From CALMEH01 sp964548225 (lineage in GTDB: Bacteria; Acidobacteriota; Blastocatellia; Pyrinomonadales; Pyrinomonadaceae): a stretch of DNA of 60,771 nt. Position numbers and translations under genes: made by a program. The notes under the pieces are model-generated. The model saw only the letters and a program-made list of their open reading frames with translations. It ran no database searches and was not told where the DNA came from. The DNA lies in assembly GCA_964548225.1 (NCBI GenBank), contig CAZJQP010000020.1:1-60771 (forward strand), in the 5' to 3' direction. Shown piece by piece: positions 42,592 through 51,003 of the stretch; the first letter of the stretch is position 1, and the number at the start of each line of letters is the position of its first letter.

Positions 42592-42731
42592 TTTCCCTTT
42601 TTCATCCGGCATTTATCACTACAATATTTAACTTCGTCCCAAACCTTTTCCCACTTTTTGCGCCACACGAAAGGCTTTTCGCACGTTTGGCAAATTTTTG
42701 TCGGCAGATTTTGTTTTTTAACATTTTTCAT
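42588..42731 (-). CDS. DUF2256 small zinc-binding protein
   Basis: This 47-aa protein is easily missed because of its size. It has the full DUF2256 signature: KICQTCEKPFVWRKKW, then WDEVKYCSDKCR, giving two Cys pairs (CxxC and CxxxC) for one zinc. The ATG overlaps the stop of the flavin reductase by one base (TGATG), and its stop overlaps the start of the photolyase (ATGA). This tight coupling, and the known association of DUF2256 with cryptochrome/photolyase genes, suggest a partner role. Confidence 0.9.
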   Translation of the reverse strand: MKNVKKQNLPTKICQTCEKPFVWRKKWEKVWDEVKYCSDKCRMKKGK

Positions 42732-43366
42732 CAATCAAAATCAGGCAAATTACTCGTCCGTGCATATGGAAAAGTTTCGATTTTTTCAACGCGGTGATAA
42801 GTGTCCAATCCCGAAATTGCGACATCTGCAACCTTATTCAAATCCACATTTCCGTTTTCAAATAAAGCATTTTCGGGCAAAATGACGTGCTGAATTTCGC
42901 CGATAATCAGAATTGTTTTATTCAAATTTATCGAAATTTCTTCAACAAACTTCAAGCCGATTTTGATTTGACTTTCGGCAACAAACGGCGCGGCAAAACC
43001 TTTGATAAATTCTTCCTTTAATTCACATTTTTCAAACTCCGATTCATTGCCTTCAAATTTCGCCGATGTCCAATGCGCTTTGGAAATAAAATTTTCGTGA
43101 ACGTGATTTATCGTATAAACGCCGGTTTTCTTGATGTTTTCGTAAGTGTGGCGAGGGATTTCCGTCACCGGACGCAGGATAAAACCCACCAACGGCGGAT
43201 TTGCGCCAAAATGCACAACGGAACTGAAAATCGCCAAATTCGTTACGCCCGCATCAGAAATTGTGCCAATCAAATTTGCAGGTTTATAGCCGCTGATTGA
43301 ATTAATTAAATTTATCCGAAATCGCTTATCGAGTGCTTTTAATGTTTCGCTCGTAAAATTTATCAT
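42731..43366 (-). CDS. Flavin reductase domain protein
   Basis: This 211-aa protein of the flavin reductase (FMN-binding split-barrel) family has SGYKPANLIGTI, AIFSSVVHFGANPPLVGFILRP and HTYENIKKTGVYTINHV. Such enzymes reduce FMN/FAD with NAD(P)H or simply bind flavin. Position two of the operon, coupled to DUF2256, suggests supply or recycling of reduced flavin for the photolyase-like proteins. Confidence 0.9.
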   Translation of the reverse strand: MINFTSETLKALDKRFRINLINSISGYKPANLIGTISDAGVTNLAIFSSVVHFGANPPLVGFILRPVTEIPRHTYENIKKTGVYTINHVHENFISKAHWTSAKFEGNESEFEKCELKEEFIKGFAAPFVAESQIKIGLKFVEEISINLNKTILIIGEIQHVILPENALFENGNVDLNKVADVAISGLDTYHRVEKIETFPYARTSNLPDFD

Positions 43367-43374
43367 TGCAACAA

Positions 43375-44490
43375 TTAGCTTTTATTTGTGTGAATTATTT
43401 GAAACTTCAAAGGCTTTTCGCATTTTTTCCAAAAGCCGAAAAATGACGGAAAATAACCGCGAATTTCCGGCAGCATCCAATCGCGCCCGTCTTGCGTTCC
43501 TTTGTAATGAGCGTTGGTCGGATGTTCTTTGAAACAGATTTCAGTTAAATTATGCTCAGTTTTGAATTCATCAAATTCGCCAACATAAATTTGTATTCGC
43601 TCAATGTTTTCAGCTAGTTTCAAAACAAATTCGATTGTTTTATCGGAAACAGGATATTTTTCAAAATGTGACGGTTCGAGCAGTAAAACGCGGTTGGCTT
43701 GTATTTCATTTTTCCAAAATGGGTCGAGATTGTAGAAATTATAAATTAAGGTCGGCAACGAATTATCAATAATTATCGCTTCTTTTATCGGCAAATTTGT
43801 CTGCAAAACCGGCGTTTCCAACACTTGCAAACTAGCGGGAATTTCCAAATCAGGAAATTTTTCATACGGCACATCCAAAAAAGTTCCGCGTTGATTCGTG
43901 CCGCAATATTTATTGATATTTTCTTGATTGGCGTAATATTTTTTGTTGCTGAACGCCGCAGATGTCCATTGCCAACTTAGCGCATTGCTCGCCCAATCCG
44001 CGTCCAAAAGATGATAATAAAACCATTGCGCCGGAATTTTCCAATGACTTTTGGCAATGTTTGTAACGACTGAAGCGATATACATTCGTTGATGATTGTG
44101 AACGTAACCTGTTTTATATAAATTGTTTACGCCATTGTCAATCGCTTCGATTCCGGTCTCGGCGTGCAAAACGGCTTTTGGCATCGAGGAATTTTTAACA
44201 TCGGGTTGCGGTTGTTTAAGATCATTATTAATCTCTTCGGCTGTCGCAATCCAAACATTCTGAAAATAATCGCGCCACGCAAGTTCCATCAAGAATTTTT
44301 CAAGTTCGTAAAACTTATAATTTTTCGCCAAAGTTCGTTCCAAAACAAACTTGGTCGAAATCACGCCACGACTGATATACGGCGAAAGTTTTGTAACCGC
44401 ACCATCTAAAAAATTGCGGCTTTTGCCGTATTTTATCGGGTCAATCGCGTCAACTTTTTCGAGTATTTTTTCTAACTTCGTTTCAAACAT
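43375..44490 (-). CDS. Cryptochrome/photolyase FAD-domain protein with a C-terminal alpha/beta domain
   Basis: This 371-aa protein begins directly with the photolyase FAD-binding domain: FLDGAVTKLSPYISRG, ELAWRDYFQNVW, GYVHNHQRMYIASVVTNI, LDADWASNALSWQWTSAAF. The usual N-terminal antenna domain is absent. In its place the last 145 residues form a separate alpha/beta-looking segment (KEAIIIDNSL..., ANRVLLLEPSHF, ERIQIYVGEFDEF), possibly the antenna domain moved to the C-terminus. It is the first gene of the operon; a terminator at 44566-44596 separates it from the upstream hydrolase gene. A repair or sensory role is likely; which one is unknown. Confidence 0.85.
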   Translation of the reverse strand: MFETKLEKILEKVDAIDPIKYGKSRNFLDGAVTKLSPYISRGVISTKFVLERTLAKNYKFYELEKFLMELAWRDYFQNVWIATAEEINNDLKQPQPDVKNSSMPKAVLHAETGIEAIDNGVNNLYKTGYVHNHQRMYIASVVTNIAKSHWKIPAQWFYYHLLDADWASNALSWQWTSAAFSNKKYYANQENINKYCGTNQRGTFLDVPYEKFPDLEIPASLQVLETPVLQTNLPIKEAIIIDNSLPTLIYNFYNLDPFWKNEIQANRVLLLEPSHFEKYPVSDKTIEFVLKLAENIERIQIYVGEFDEFKTEHNLTEICFKEHPTNAHYKGTQDGRDWMLPEIRGYFPSFFGFWKKCEKPLKFQIIHTNKS

Positions 44491-44565
44491 AATTTATAAT
44501 CACTTTTTCTCAATATATGCCTGATGATTGTTTCATTGTGAATCTCAACAAGCAATTCCAAAACA

Positions 44566-44596
44566 AAAAAATCGCCCCGAAACGAGACGATTTTTT
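44566..44596 (-). terminator. Terminator downstream of the PDZ-hydrolase gene
   Basis: Stem AAAAAATCG / CGATTTTTT with inner CTCG/CGGG pairing (U-G wobble in minus-strand RNA) and a T-run. It sits between the hydrolase stop (44621) and the start of the photolyase operon (44490). Confidence 0.85.
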
Positions 44597-44620
44597 CCAA
44601 AACCAAAACCGGAAAACGAA

Positions 44621-46021
44621 TTATTTCATCGCTTTCATCATCCATTCGTTAGTTACGCGCCCAACTTCGGGGTTGTAATTTTGTGTGGCGTATTGAAAAA
44701 ACTTTCCGCTCGCGTAAAGTTCGGCGGTTTGTTTATAAGATTCGACTCTGGCGAAAATATGTTCGGTTTTCGGCAAAAGCATAAATTCTCCGTTGCCGGG
44801 TTTTGATTGGTTGACGATTTCGGCGATTGTTTTCGCATCGTCGGCATTAAGGGCTTGAACATCGAATTCGCCATACATCGCCAGAACTTTGCCCGAAACT
44901 TTGCTCCATTCTTCCGCGAGATTTTGTTTGCTCATCGTGTAGAAAAATCTCGCGCTTCTGCCAAATGCGCGACCTTGAAAATATTCGCCGTCGAACATTC
45001 CGGGCGCATCTACAATTTCTTTGAGCGCAGGATTTTTCCGCATTTCCTCCGCACTTTTTCCGGCTTCGAGCCATTCGTAAAGCATCGGAATCATCCGGCG
45101 TGTTTCTTTTTCGGCTTCGAGATGCGTTCCGCCGCCGAGAGTTGATTGAATGCGAAACAGATGAATAAAATATTCAAACCACGAAACAACGCCCGTTCCA
45201 TAGACGATAATTCCTTTCGGCTGTTTCATTTGCGCGATTATCGGCGCAGTCCAACCGCCCATCGAATGACCGAAAAAGAAGACGTTTTCCGTGTCCACAA
45301 AATCGTAAGCGAGAAGTTTTTTGTAACCGGCTTTGTTCGTTTCGATTTCTTCGTTGAAATCAATATCACGGCAATCTTTTGTCGTTTGACTGTCGCCGAG
45401 ATTCGGTCTTTCAACGCGAAAAACGACAAACCCCGCTTTTACCCAATCTTCAAAAATCTGCCGCCGCGGGTCTTTCGCGTCAGGCAATTCCTGCGATTGA
45501 CACGGCAAACCTTGAATGTAAAAAACCGAAGGCAATTTGCCCGTTTTGTTTTTCGGTTTATAGGTTATCGTCCGCAATTTTCCCAGGGACATTTCCGCCA
45601 CATCGTAAATCACGTCGGCATTTTCGGAAACTTCCTTCGGTTTCGGTTTCGCATTTCCTTTTTTGCTGATTTTCGCACCGTTTGAAATCAAACTTACTTC
45701 AACTGCCGCGCCTTCAACCAAACTTTGCGCTATTGCAACCAATTCGGCGGGCGAATTTATCGGTTTTTGATTGATTGATAAAATCACATCACCAACTTTC
45801 ACGCCTATTTCATCAAACGTGCCTTTTGGTGTAATTGCTGAAACCAAAAGACCTTCGCCTGTCTTCAGATTGTTTTCTTTCGCTTTTGCTTCATCAATCG
45901 GCTGTGCCGAAACGCCAAGCATCGCCTTGCGCGGAAGCGTCTGCCCGAACGTGCGAATGCAATTTGATAATCCAATTAAAATGAGTCCTGCAAGCGCAAA
46001 ACCTATCAAGAATTTTTTCAT
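44621..46021 (-). CDS. Secreted PDZ-domain alpha/beta hydrolase
   Basis: This 466-aa exported protein has a signal peptide or lipoprotein-like start (GFALAGLILIGLSNC). A PDZ domain at about residues 30-120 reads LGVSAQPIDE, GEGLLVSAI, VKVGDVILSINQKPI. The C-terminal alpha/beta hydrolase shows the nucleophile elbow FFGHSMGGW and a late His in PKTEHIFAR. I chose the ATG at 46021 because GGAGGTCATT precedes it. It lies 70 bp downstream of the AraC gene and is probably its target. The substrate is unknown. Confidence 0.85.
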   Translation of the reverse strand: MKKFLIGFALAGLILIGLSNCIRTFGQTLPRKAMLGVSAQPIDEAKAKENNLKTGEGLLVSAITPKGTFDEIGVKVGDVILSINQKPINSPAELVAIAQSLVEGAAVEVSLISNGAKISKKGNAKPKPKEVSENADVIYDVAEMSLGKLRTITYKPKNKTGKLPSVFYIQGLPCQSQELPDAKDPRRQIFEDWVKAGFVVFRVERPNLGDSQTTKDCRDIDFNEEIETNKAGYKKLLAYDFVDTENVFFFGHSMGGWTAPIIAQMKQPKGIIVYGTGVVSWFEYFIHLFRIQSTLGGGTHLEAEKETRRMIPMLYEWLEAGKSAEEMRKNPALKEIVDAPGMFDGEYFQGRAFGRSARFFYTMSKQNLAEEWSKVSGKVLAMYGEFDVQALNADDAKTIAEIVNQSKPGNGEFMLLPKTEHIFARVESYKQTAELYASGKFFQYATQNYNPEVGRVTNEWMMKAMK

Positions 46022-46091
46022 AATGACCTCCAAAGTATCCAAATTTATCAGCTTCGCTCCGCAAAAAATAGGACGAAAGTTGCCTTCGGAA

Positions 46092-46892
46092 TTACAGTTT
46101 CTGAAACTGTTTCGGCAAAAATCCGGTTAAGTCCTTAAATGTTTTCGTAAAATGACTTTGGTCGTAAAAATTACATTGATAAGCGATGTCGGTAAGCGAA
46201 AATTTTGCAGATTTTATCAGTGCGAACGATTTTTCGATTTTTATTCGGCGGCGATATTCTCCCAAAGTGCAACCGAAAAATCGTGGAAAATATTTTGAGA
46301 TTGTTTTCGGATGAACCTCTGCCGCAAACGCCAAATCTTCGAGCGAAATTTCATCATTCCAACGGTCATTGAGCAGTTCGACAATTTTTTTCAGCCAAGC
46401 CGGAAAAATTTTGCCGTCCGCGGGAGATTGAATTAAATTTTGCAAAAGAATTTCCAACGAAGTTTCGGAAAATTCATCGTTTATAGTCAATTCACGATAG
46501 ATTTTGAGCAACGAAATTTTTGAATCAAAATTGTTTTCGATTGCTAATTCGAGATGCGGATTTTGCTTAAAAAAATCGCTTTGAAATTGCAGAGAAACAT
46601 ATTTCGTCGGAAACATTTTAGAAATTGTTTGATGCGGTTCGCCCGCACGGAAAAACATTAATTCGCCGCCAAATCGTTCATTTTCAAATGGTTTGCGTTT
46701 ATCAATCACGCCGCCGTTCAAAATAAAAGTCAGATGCGGTTCGTCGTGATAATGAAGCAAATCGCTTCTGCCGAGTTCGAAATGCGTCGAAACATAAACG
46801 CTTGCCGCATTTTTCGGAAGCGGAAAAATTTCGCTCAAATGATTGCCTCGATTCAAGGCGTAAAACGATTGATTGGGCAAAGCCGGATTCAT
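46092..46892 (-). CDS. AraC-family transcriptional regulator
   Basis: This 266-aa regulator has an N-terminal cupin-like sensing domain (HYHDEPHLTFILNGGV) and a C-terminal double HTH: SLEDLAFAAEVHPKTISKYF and SLTDIAYQCNFYDQSHFTKTFKDLTG. It is the first gene of the unit AraC - PDZ hydrolase and is likely to regulate it. The effector is unknown. A hairpin terminator of the GGDEF gene lies 5 bp before its ATG. Confidence 0.9.
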   Translation of the reverse strand: MNPALPNQSFYALNRGNHLSEIFPLPKNAASVYVSTHFELGRSDLLHYHDEPHLTFILNGGVIDKRKPFENERFGGELMFFRAGEPHQTISKMFPTKYVSLQFQSDFFKQNPHLELAIENNFDSKISLLKIYRELTINDEFSETSLEILLQNLIQSPADGKIFPAWLKKIVELLNDRWNDEISLEDLAFAAEVHPKTISKYFPRFFGCTLGEYRRRIKIEKSFALIKSAKFSLTDIAYQCNFYDQSHFTKTFKDLTGFLPKQFQKL

Positions 46893-46896
46893 AAAT

Positions 46897-46928
46897 AAAG
46901 CTGAGATTATTACGCAAATCTCAGCTTT
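46897..46928 (-). terminator. Terminator downstream of the GGDEF gene
   Basis: Perfect 11-bp arms AAAGCTGAGAT / ATCTCAGCTTT, 10-nt loop, T-rich on both sides. It separates the diguanylate cyclase from the AraC gene. Confidence 0.85.
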
Positions 46929-46952
46929 TTGTTTTCGAAAAACTCGAATTTA

Positions 46953-49934
46953 TCAACTCACGCCGGAATATTTTTCTTCCAAAACAAAAGATTTTCGTGT
47001 CATCAAATCGTGTGCGACAATGCGGTTACGCCCTGTTTCTTTGGCTTGATAGAGAGCTTTGTCGGCGGCTTTGATGAGGTCGGCTTCGGTTGTTTCAAAT
47101 TGGGGATAAATTGTTGCAACACCAACACTGACGGTTAGATATTCGCTTGTTTTTGATGAAATGTGCGGCAATTTCAAGTTTCTGATGTTTTCAAAGGCTT
47201 GTTCGGCGATGTTCAATGCGCCTTCTGCATCCGTGCCGCCCAAAACAATTGCAAATTCTTCTCCGCCGAAACGCGCCACCAAATCGGTTGGGCGTTTGAT
47301 AGTTTCCGCAAGAACTTCGGCGACTTTTTGCAGACAATCATCGCCCGCTTGGTGTCCGTAAGTGTCGTTGTAAAGTTTGAAATGGTCAATATCCAATAAA
47401 ACCAATGAGATTTCGGTTTTGAAACGCACGGCGCGATGCCATTCGTCGGTAAAAAATTTCTCGAAACGGCGACGATTACCGATTTTTGTGAGACCGTCGG
47501 AATTAGCGAGTTGATGCAGTTCATCGTTGGCTTTTTTGAGTTCTTCCGTTCGCGCAGAGACAAGGTTTGTCAATTTCTTTTCACGCGCTTCGAGTTGATA
47601 AATACTGATTTTCCACGCGATTAAAACCGCTATAGCGACACCTAGAGCGCATAGCACAATAAACAATTTCGTTTGATAAAGATACGGCATCATATTGAGT
47701 TTTATTTCCGTGCCGGCTTCGTTCCAAACGCCTTCGCTGTTGGCGGCGATAACTCGGAAATTGTATTTTCCCGGCGGCAAATACGAATAAAAAGCCGTGC
47801 GCCGTGTTCCGGCATCAATCCAATCCGCGTCGTGTCCTTCGAGTTTATATTTGAATTTTATCTGATCGGATTTGATGAGGCTGATGCCAGTAAAATTTAT
47901 TTCGATGTTGCGTTGATCCGGTTCAATTTTTATGCCGTCGGTAAAATTAACTTTTTCGCGTTCGATTGTTACGTCTTCGATAATTAAACTCGGCTGTAAA
48001 GGATTTGAGTCTTCGGATTCAGCGTCAACCACGACTACACCTTCTTGTGTTGGAAACCAAAATCTGCCTTCGCTGTCGGTAATTGTGGCGGGCTGTCGTC
48101 CGCCATTGCATTCTGTCGAAAGCATTCCGTCTTCTTTACCGTAGCCGACGCTATTGATTTTCGATATTTTTCCGTTGGCTAAATCGTTTAGTTCCGAGCG
48201 TTTAACGCGATAAATGCCGCGATTCGATGAAATCCAAAAGTTGCCGCGCCTGTCTTCTTGAATCGCAAAAACGCCATTGTTGTAAAGACCGTTTTGAGCG
48301 TTGTAGCTCGTGAATTTTCCGCCCGCAAAACGGCTCATTCCTTCGTCGTAAGTTCCAATCCAAAATACGCCTTCCGCATCTTCGTAAATTGTGCGGACAT
48401 AATTTCCGGCTAAACCTTCGCTCGTTGTGTAATTTGTAAATTTCCCGTCTTCAAACTCCGATAAACCGCCTAAACCGCCGAACCAGAGATTTCCTTTCGA
48501 GTCTTCAAAGATAAACGTCATAAATTCGTTCGGCAAACCGTCTCTGACCGAATAATTTCGCACGAATTTATAATCTCTGTAAAGCAAAAGCCCTTTGTTG
48601 GTTGCTACCCAAACATTGCCGGTGCGGTCTGATTTTATTGCAAAAACGTGATGTCCGTGAGAGTTTTCAAGTTGTGTTGCCTTGCCGTTTTCAGTGATAA
48701 AAATACTGCCGTTCAAACCAATCCAAATTTTGCCGTTCACATCTTCAAACAAAGACTGCACAGACATTCGATTTTTCCGCCACGTTGCATCAAGTTGCAA
48801 ATCTTTCCCTTCGGTTTCGAGGTCGAGCGTTTCAAAATTTCCGTTGCGGTAAATACTCAAACCTCTGTTGGTGCCAAGCCAGATATTATTTTTTCTGTCA
48901 AGCAAAAGCGGATAAACTTCCGCATTTTCGATGCCGTCTTTCGTGCCGTAACCGTGAATTACCTCTTTTCGCAAACGGCTTAAACCTTTATTTCCCGCCA
49001 TCCAAATTGTGCCTTCACGATCGCGGAAAAGATATGAAATCGAAGTGTTTGGAAGACCTTGTTCACTGCCCCAAATCGAGATTTTCCCATCTTTATACTG
49101 AATCAAACCGATGCCGCTGCTCGAACCGCCGCCGCTTGCAAACCAGATACTGCCGTCCTTTTCTTCAAAAAACGAATGATAAATTGAATTGGAAACAAAC
49201 CCCTTGCTTTCGTCGAAATTTTCTATTTCGCCACGTTTAAGACGATGAACGCTGTTTCCGCCAATCCAGAGATTTCCTGCACTGTCTTCAAAAAGATTCG
49301 GACGAAAATTGATATTGCCCAAGTTCAACGGATAAACCGTTTTTTCCGTGCCGCGCAGTTCAACGACTTCGGTTTGTGTAATCGTCCAAGTTGCTCCTGA
49401 TTTGCTTTGAAAAACGATTACGCCGTTATATTTTTCCTGAGTTTCATCAAAGATAAATTTTCCGTCGCGCAAGAAATACCAACTTTTTGATTTGCGGTCG
49501 TCGTCTTCTACTAAAAAACGTAGTTCACCGTTCGCGTCGGGTGCGATTTTTTGGATGTAGTGACCGGGAACTTCAGCACTCGTCATTGACGAAAATTCGC
49601 CGTTGCGATAAATCGTCAAAATTCCGTCTTCCATCGTCGTCGCGTAAAGCGTGCCGTCTTTGTCGCTGAAAAGTCCTGTAAAACGATTGTTGATAATGCC
49701 TTTCGTGTTGCTTTTGTTGAAAACGGTGAATTTCACGCCGTCGAAACGAACTAAACCGTCAAAAGTCGTGAACCATAAATAACCGTTGGGCGTTTGTGTA
49801 ATCTCGCGCACACCGTTTTGCGGTAAGCCATTATCCGTCGTCCAAGTGTCAAAGCGGTATTGCCCGAACAAATCGGTGCAAAATGCAAGACAGCAAATCA
49901 GCAAGCTGACGAATAAATGCTTTTGGGAAAACAT
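46953..49934 (-). CDS. Sensor diguanylate cyclase with two-component-type propeller and Y_Y_Y domain
   Basis: This 993-aa protein makes c-di-GMP in response to an extracytoplasmic signal. It has a signal peptide, then about 600 residues of Reg_prop beta-propeller repeats (NGYLWFTTFDGLVRFDG, NNIWLGTNRGLS, GNLWFGGLGGLSEF). The Y_Y_Y domain follows (INFTGISLIKSDQIKFKYKLEG), then one transmembrane helix near residue 760 (LFIVLCALGVAIAVLIAW), a short coiled coil and the GGDEF domain. The active-site motif RFGGEEFAIVL is intact. The inhibitory RxxD site is present five residues earlier (RPTDLVARF), so product inhibition is expected. The PilZ proteins at 18292-20167 are candidate receptors. Confidence 0.92.
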   Translation of the reverse strand: MFSQKHLFVSLLICCLAFCTDLFGQYRFDTWTTDNGLPQNGVREITQTPNGYLWFTTFDGLVRFDGVKFTVFNKSNTKGIINNRFTGLFSDKDGTLYATTMEDGILTIYRNGEFSSMTSAEVPGHYIQKIAPDANGELRFLVEDDDRKSKSWYFLRDGKFIFDETQEKYNGVIVFQSKSGATWTITQTEVVELRGTEKTVYPLNLGNINFRPNLFEDSAGNLWIGGNSVHRLKRGEIENFDESKGFVSNSIYHSFFEEKDGSIWFASGGGSSSGIGLIQYKDGKISIWGSEQGLPNTSISYLFRDREGTIWMAGNKGLSRLRKEVIHGYGTKDGIENAEVYPLLLDRKNNIWLGTNRGLSIYRNGNFETLDLETEGKDLQLDATWRKNRMSVQSLFEDVNGKIWIGLNGSIFITENGKATQLENSHGHHVFAIKSDRTGNVWVATNKGLLLYRDYKFVRNYSVRDGLPNEFMTFIFEDSKGNLWFGGLGGLSEFEDGKFTNYTTSEGLAGNYVRTIYEDAEGVFWIGTYDEGMSRFAGGKFTSYNAQNGLYNNGVFAIQEDRRGNFWISSNRGIYRVKRSELNDLANGKISKINSVGYGKEDGMLSTECNGGRQPATITDSEGRFWFPTQEGVVVVDAESEDSNPLQPSLIIEDVTIEREKVNFTDGIKIEPDQRNIEINFTGISLIKSDQIKFKYKLEGHDADWIDAGTRRTAFYSYLPPGKYNFRVIAANSEGVWNEAGTEIKLNMMPYLYQTKLFIVLCALGVAIAVLIAWKISIYQLEAREKKLTNLVSARTEELKKANDELHQLANSDGLTKIGNRRRFEKFFTDEWHRAVRFKTEISLVLLDIDHFKLYNDTYGHQAGDDCLQKVAEVLAETIKRPTDLVARFGGEEFAIVLGGTDAEGALNIAEQAFENIRNLKLPHISSKTSEYLTVSVGVATIYPQFETTEADLIKAADKALYQAKETGRNRIVAHDLMTRKSFVLEEKYSGVS

Positions 49935-50012
49935 TGATAAAGAAGTGGTTAAAATGAAGTTTGAAAGTTAGATAAAGGCAAAATTCAAATTCCGCCATTA
50001 CTTTTTTGGTGT

Positions 50013-50930
50013 TCAATCCAATATCGGATCGTTTTTCGTGGCTATTGCGCCTTGTTTGGTGGCGGCGCGGATTTTTCCTTCGGCAGTTGAATAATAAAAC
50101 GAGCGTTTTCCCTGCCGTTCGGTAAGCGGTGTTGCCGTTATTTCACAACCGCCCGAAACTAAATCGGTAATTGCAAAACGATAGCCGTTGTGTTCGCCGT
50201 CTGCCAAGCCTTGATTGATGGTTTGGGTTTTAGCTAAATCTTGCAAGGTTGCACAATTCATCTGTTTGCCGTTAAATTTGCTGTTGCCTTGAGCATTAGC
50301 AATCGTGCGAATGGTTGAAATCGCACTTCCTTCGTTTGCCGCACGCGCCGCCGCCAGAAGATTCGGAATCGCAATCGCGGCAATCATCGGCAAAATCAGC
50401 AAAACCAATGCACTCGTTACGAGTCCGGCAACCGCAAAGCCTTTACCGCCGTATTCATTCGGTCGTTTGCTTGCTTTGACCAATGCAACAATCGCCAAAA
50501 TCAGACCAATCGGCGCAAACACGATGCCGATAATAATAATTGATCCGACAATCGCTAAAATCCCGAAAACCATTGAGGTAATTGCCAAACCGCTTTTCAG
50601 ATTTTGCGGTTGAGGAGCAAAATTATAATTCGGCTGATAGTTGTTGTAAGCCTGATTATTTTGCGGCGGTCGGTAATTTGTTTGTGGTGTTTGATAATTT
50701 GTTCGCGGTGGTTGGACTGCGGTTTCACGAAAAGCAAAATCGTGAGCAATCGGTGGTGGAGGAAAATTGTTTTGTTGTTGAAAGTTATTTTGCGGCAAGG
50801 AAAACCCGCTAATCGAAGCCGTTTCGACAACATCGTTTCCGGCACTTTGAAATACATAGCGACACCGCTTGCAATCCGCCGCCGTTACCCAATTTACCAA
50901 ATTACATTCGGGGCATCTGATGGTTTTCAT
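50013..50930 (-). CDS. Zinc-ribbon DUF4190 membrane protein with internal pilin-like segment
   Basis: This 305-aa protein starts with a zinc ribbon (CPECNLVNWVTAADCKRC). A long Q/N/P-rich linker leads to the DUF4190-type membrane pair (SGLAITSMVFGILAIVGSI, AIVALVKASKR) and then a third hydrophobic stretch. That last stretch reads MIAAIAIPNLLAAARAANE and continues STIRTIANAQ, closely like the mature N-terminus of acidobacterial type IV pilins, although it is internal. I do not see a leader peptidase site. The start ATG lacks a Shine-Dalgarno. A membrane protein with an extracytoplasmic pilin-like domain is the cautious reading. Confidence 0.75.
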   Translation of the reverse strand: MKTIRCPECNLVNWVTAADCKRCRYVFQSAGNDVVETASISGFSLPQNNFQQQNNFPPPPIAHDFAFRETAVQPPRTNYQTPQTNYRPPQNNQAYNNYQPNYNFAPQPQNLKSGLAITSMVFGILAIVGSIIIIGIVFAPIGLILAIVALVKASKRPNEYGGKGFAVAGLVTSALVLLILPMIAAIAIPNLLAAARAANEGSAISTIRTIANAQGNSKFNGKQMNCATLQDLAKTQTINQGLADGEHNGYRFAITDLVSGGCEITATPLTERQGKRSFYYSTAEGKIRAATKQGAIATKNDPILD

Positions 50931-50946
50931 TGATTTGAGTTTCTAG

Positions 50947-51000
50947 TTTCGGGTTTCGGGTTTCAGGTTGAAAAACTCGAAACCTGAAACCCGAAACTTG
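50947..51000. repeat. Heptameric inverted repeat TTTCGGG / AAACCCG (locus K)
   Basis: TTTCGGG, TTTCGGG, TTTCAGG (50947-50967) face AAACCTG, AAACCCG, AAACTTG (50980-51000): a 21-bp hairpin with one or two mismatches. It fills the gap between the DUF4190 gene and its upstream neighbour on the same strand. Confidence 0.92.
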
Positions 51001-51003
51001 TTG

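Noticed and set aside
46897..46928. Operator for the AraC regulator
   Set aside because: The dyad lies directly before the AraC start but is flanked by T-rich sequence and follows the GGDEF stop, so a terminator is the simpler reading.
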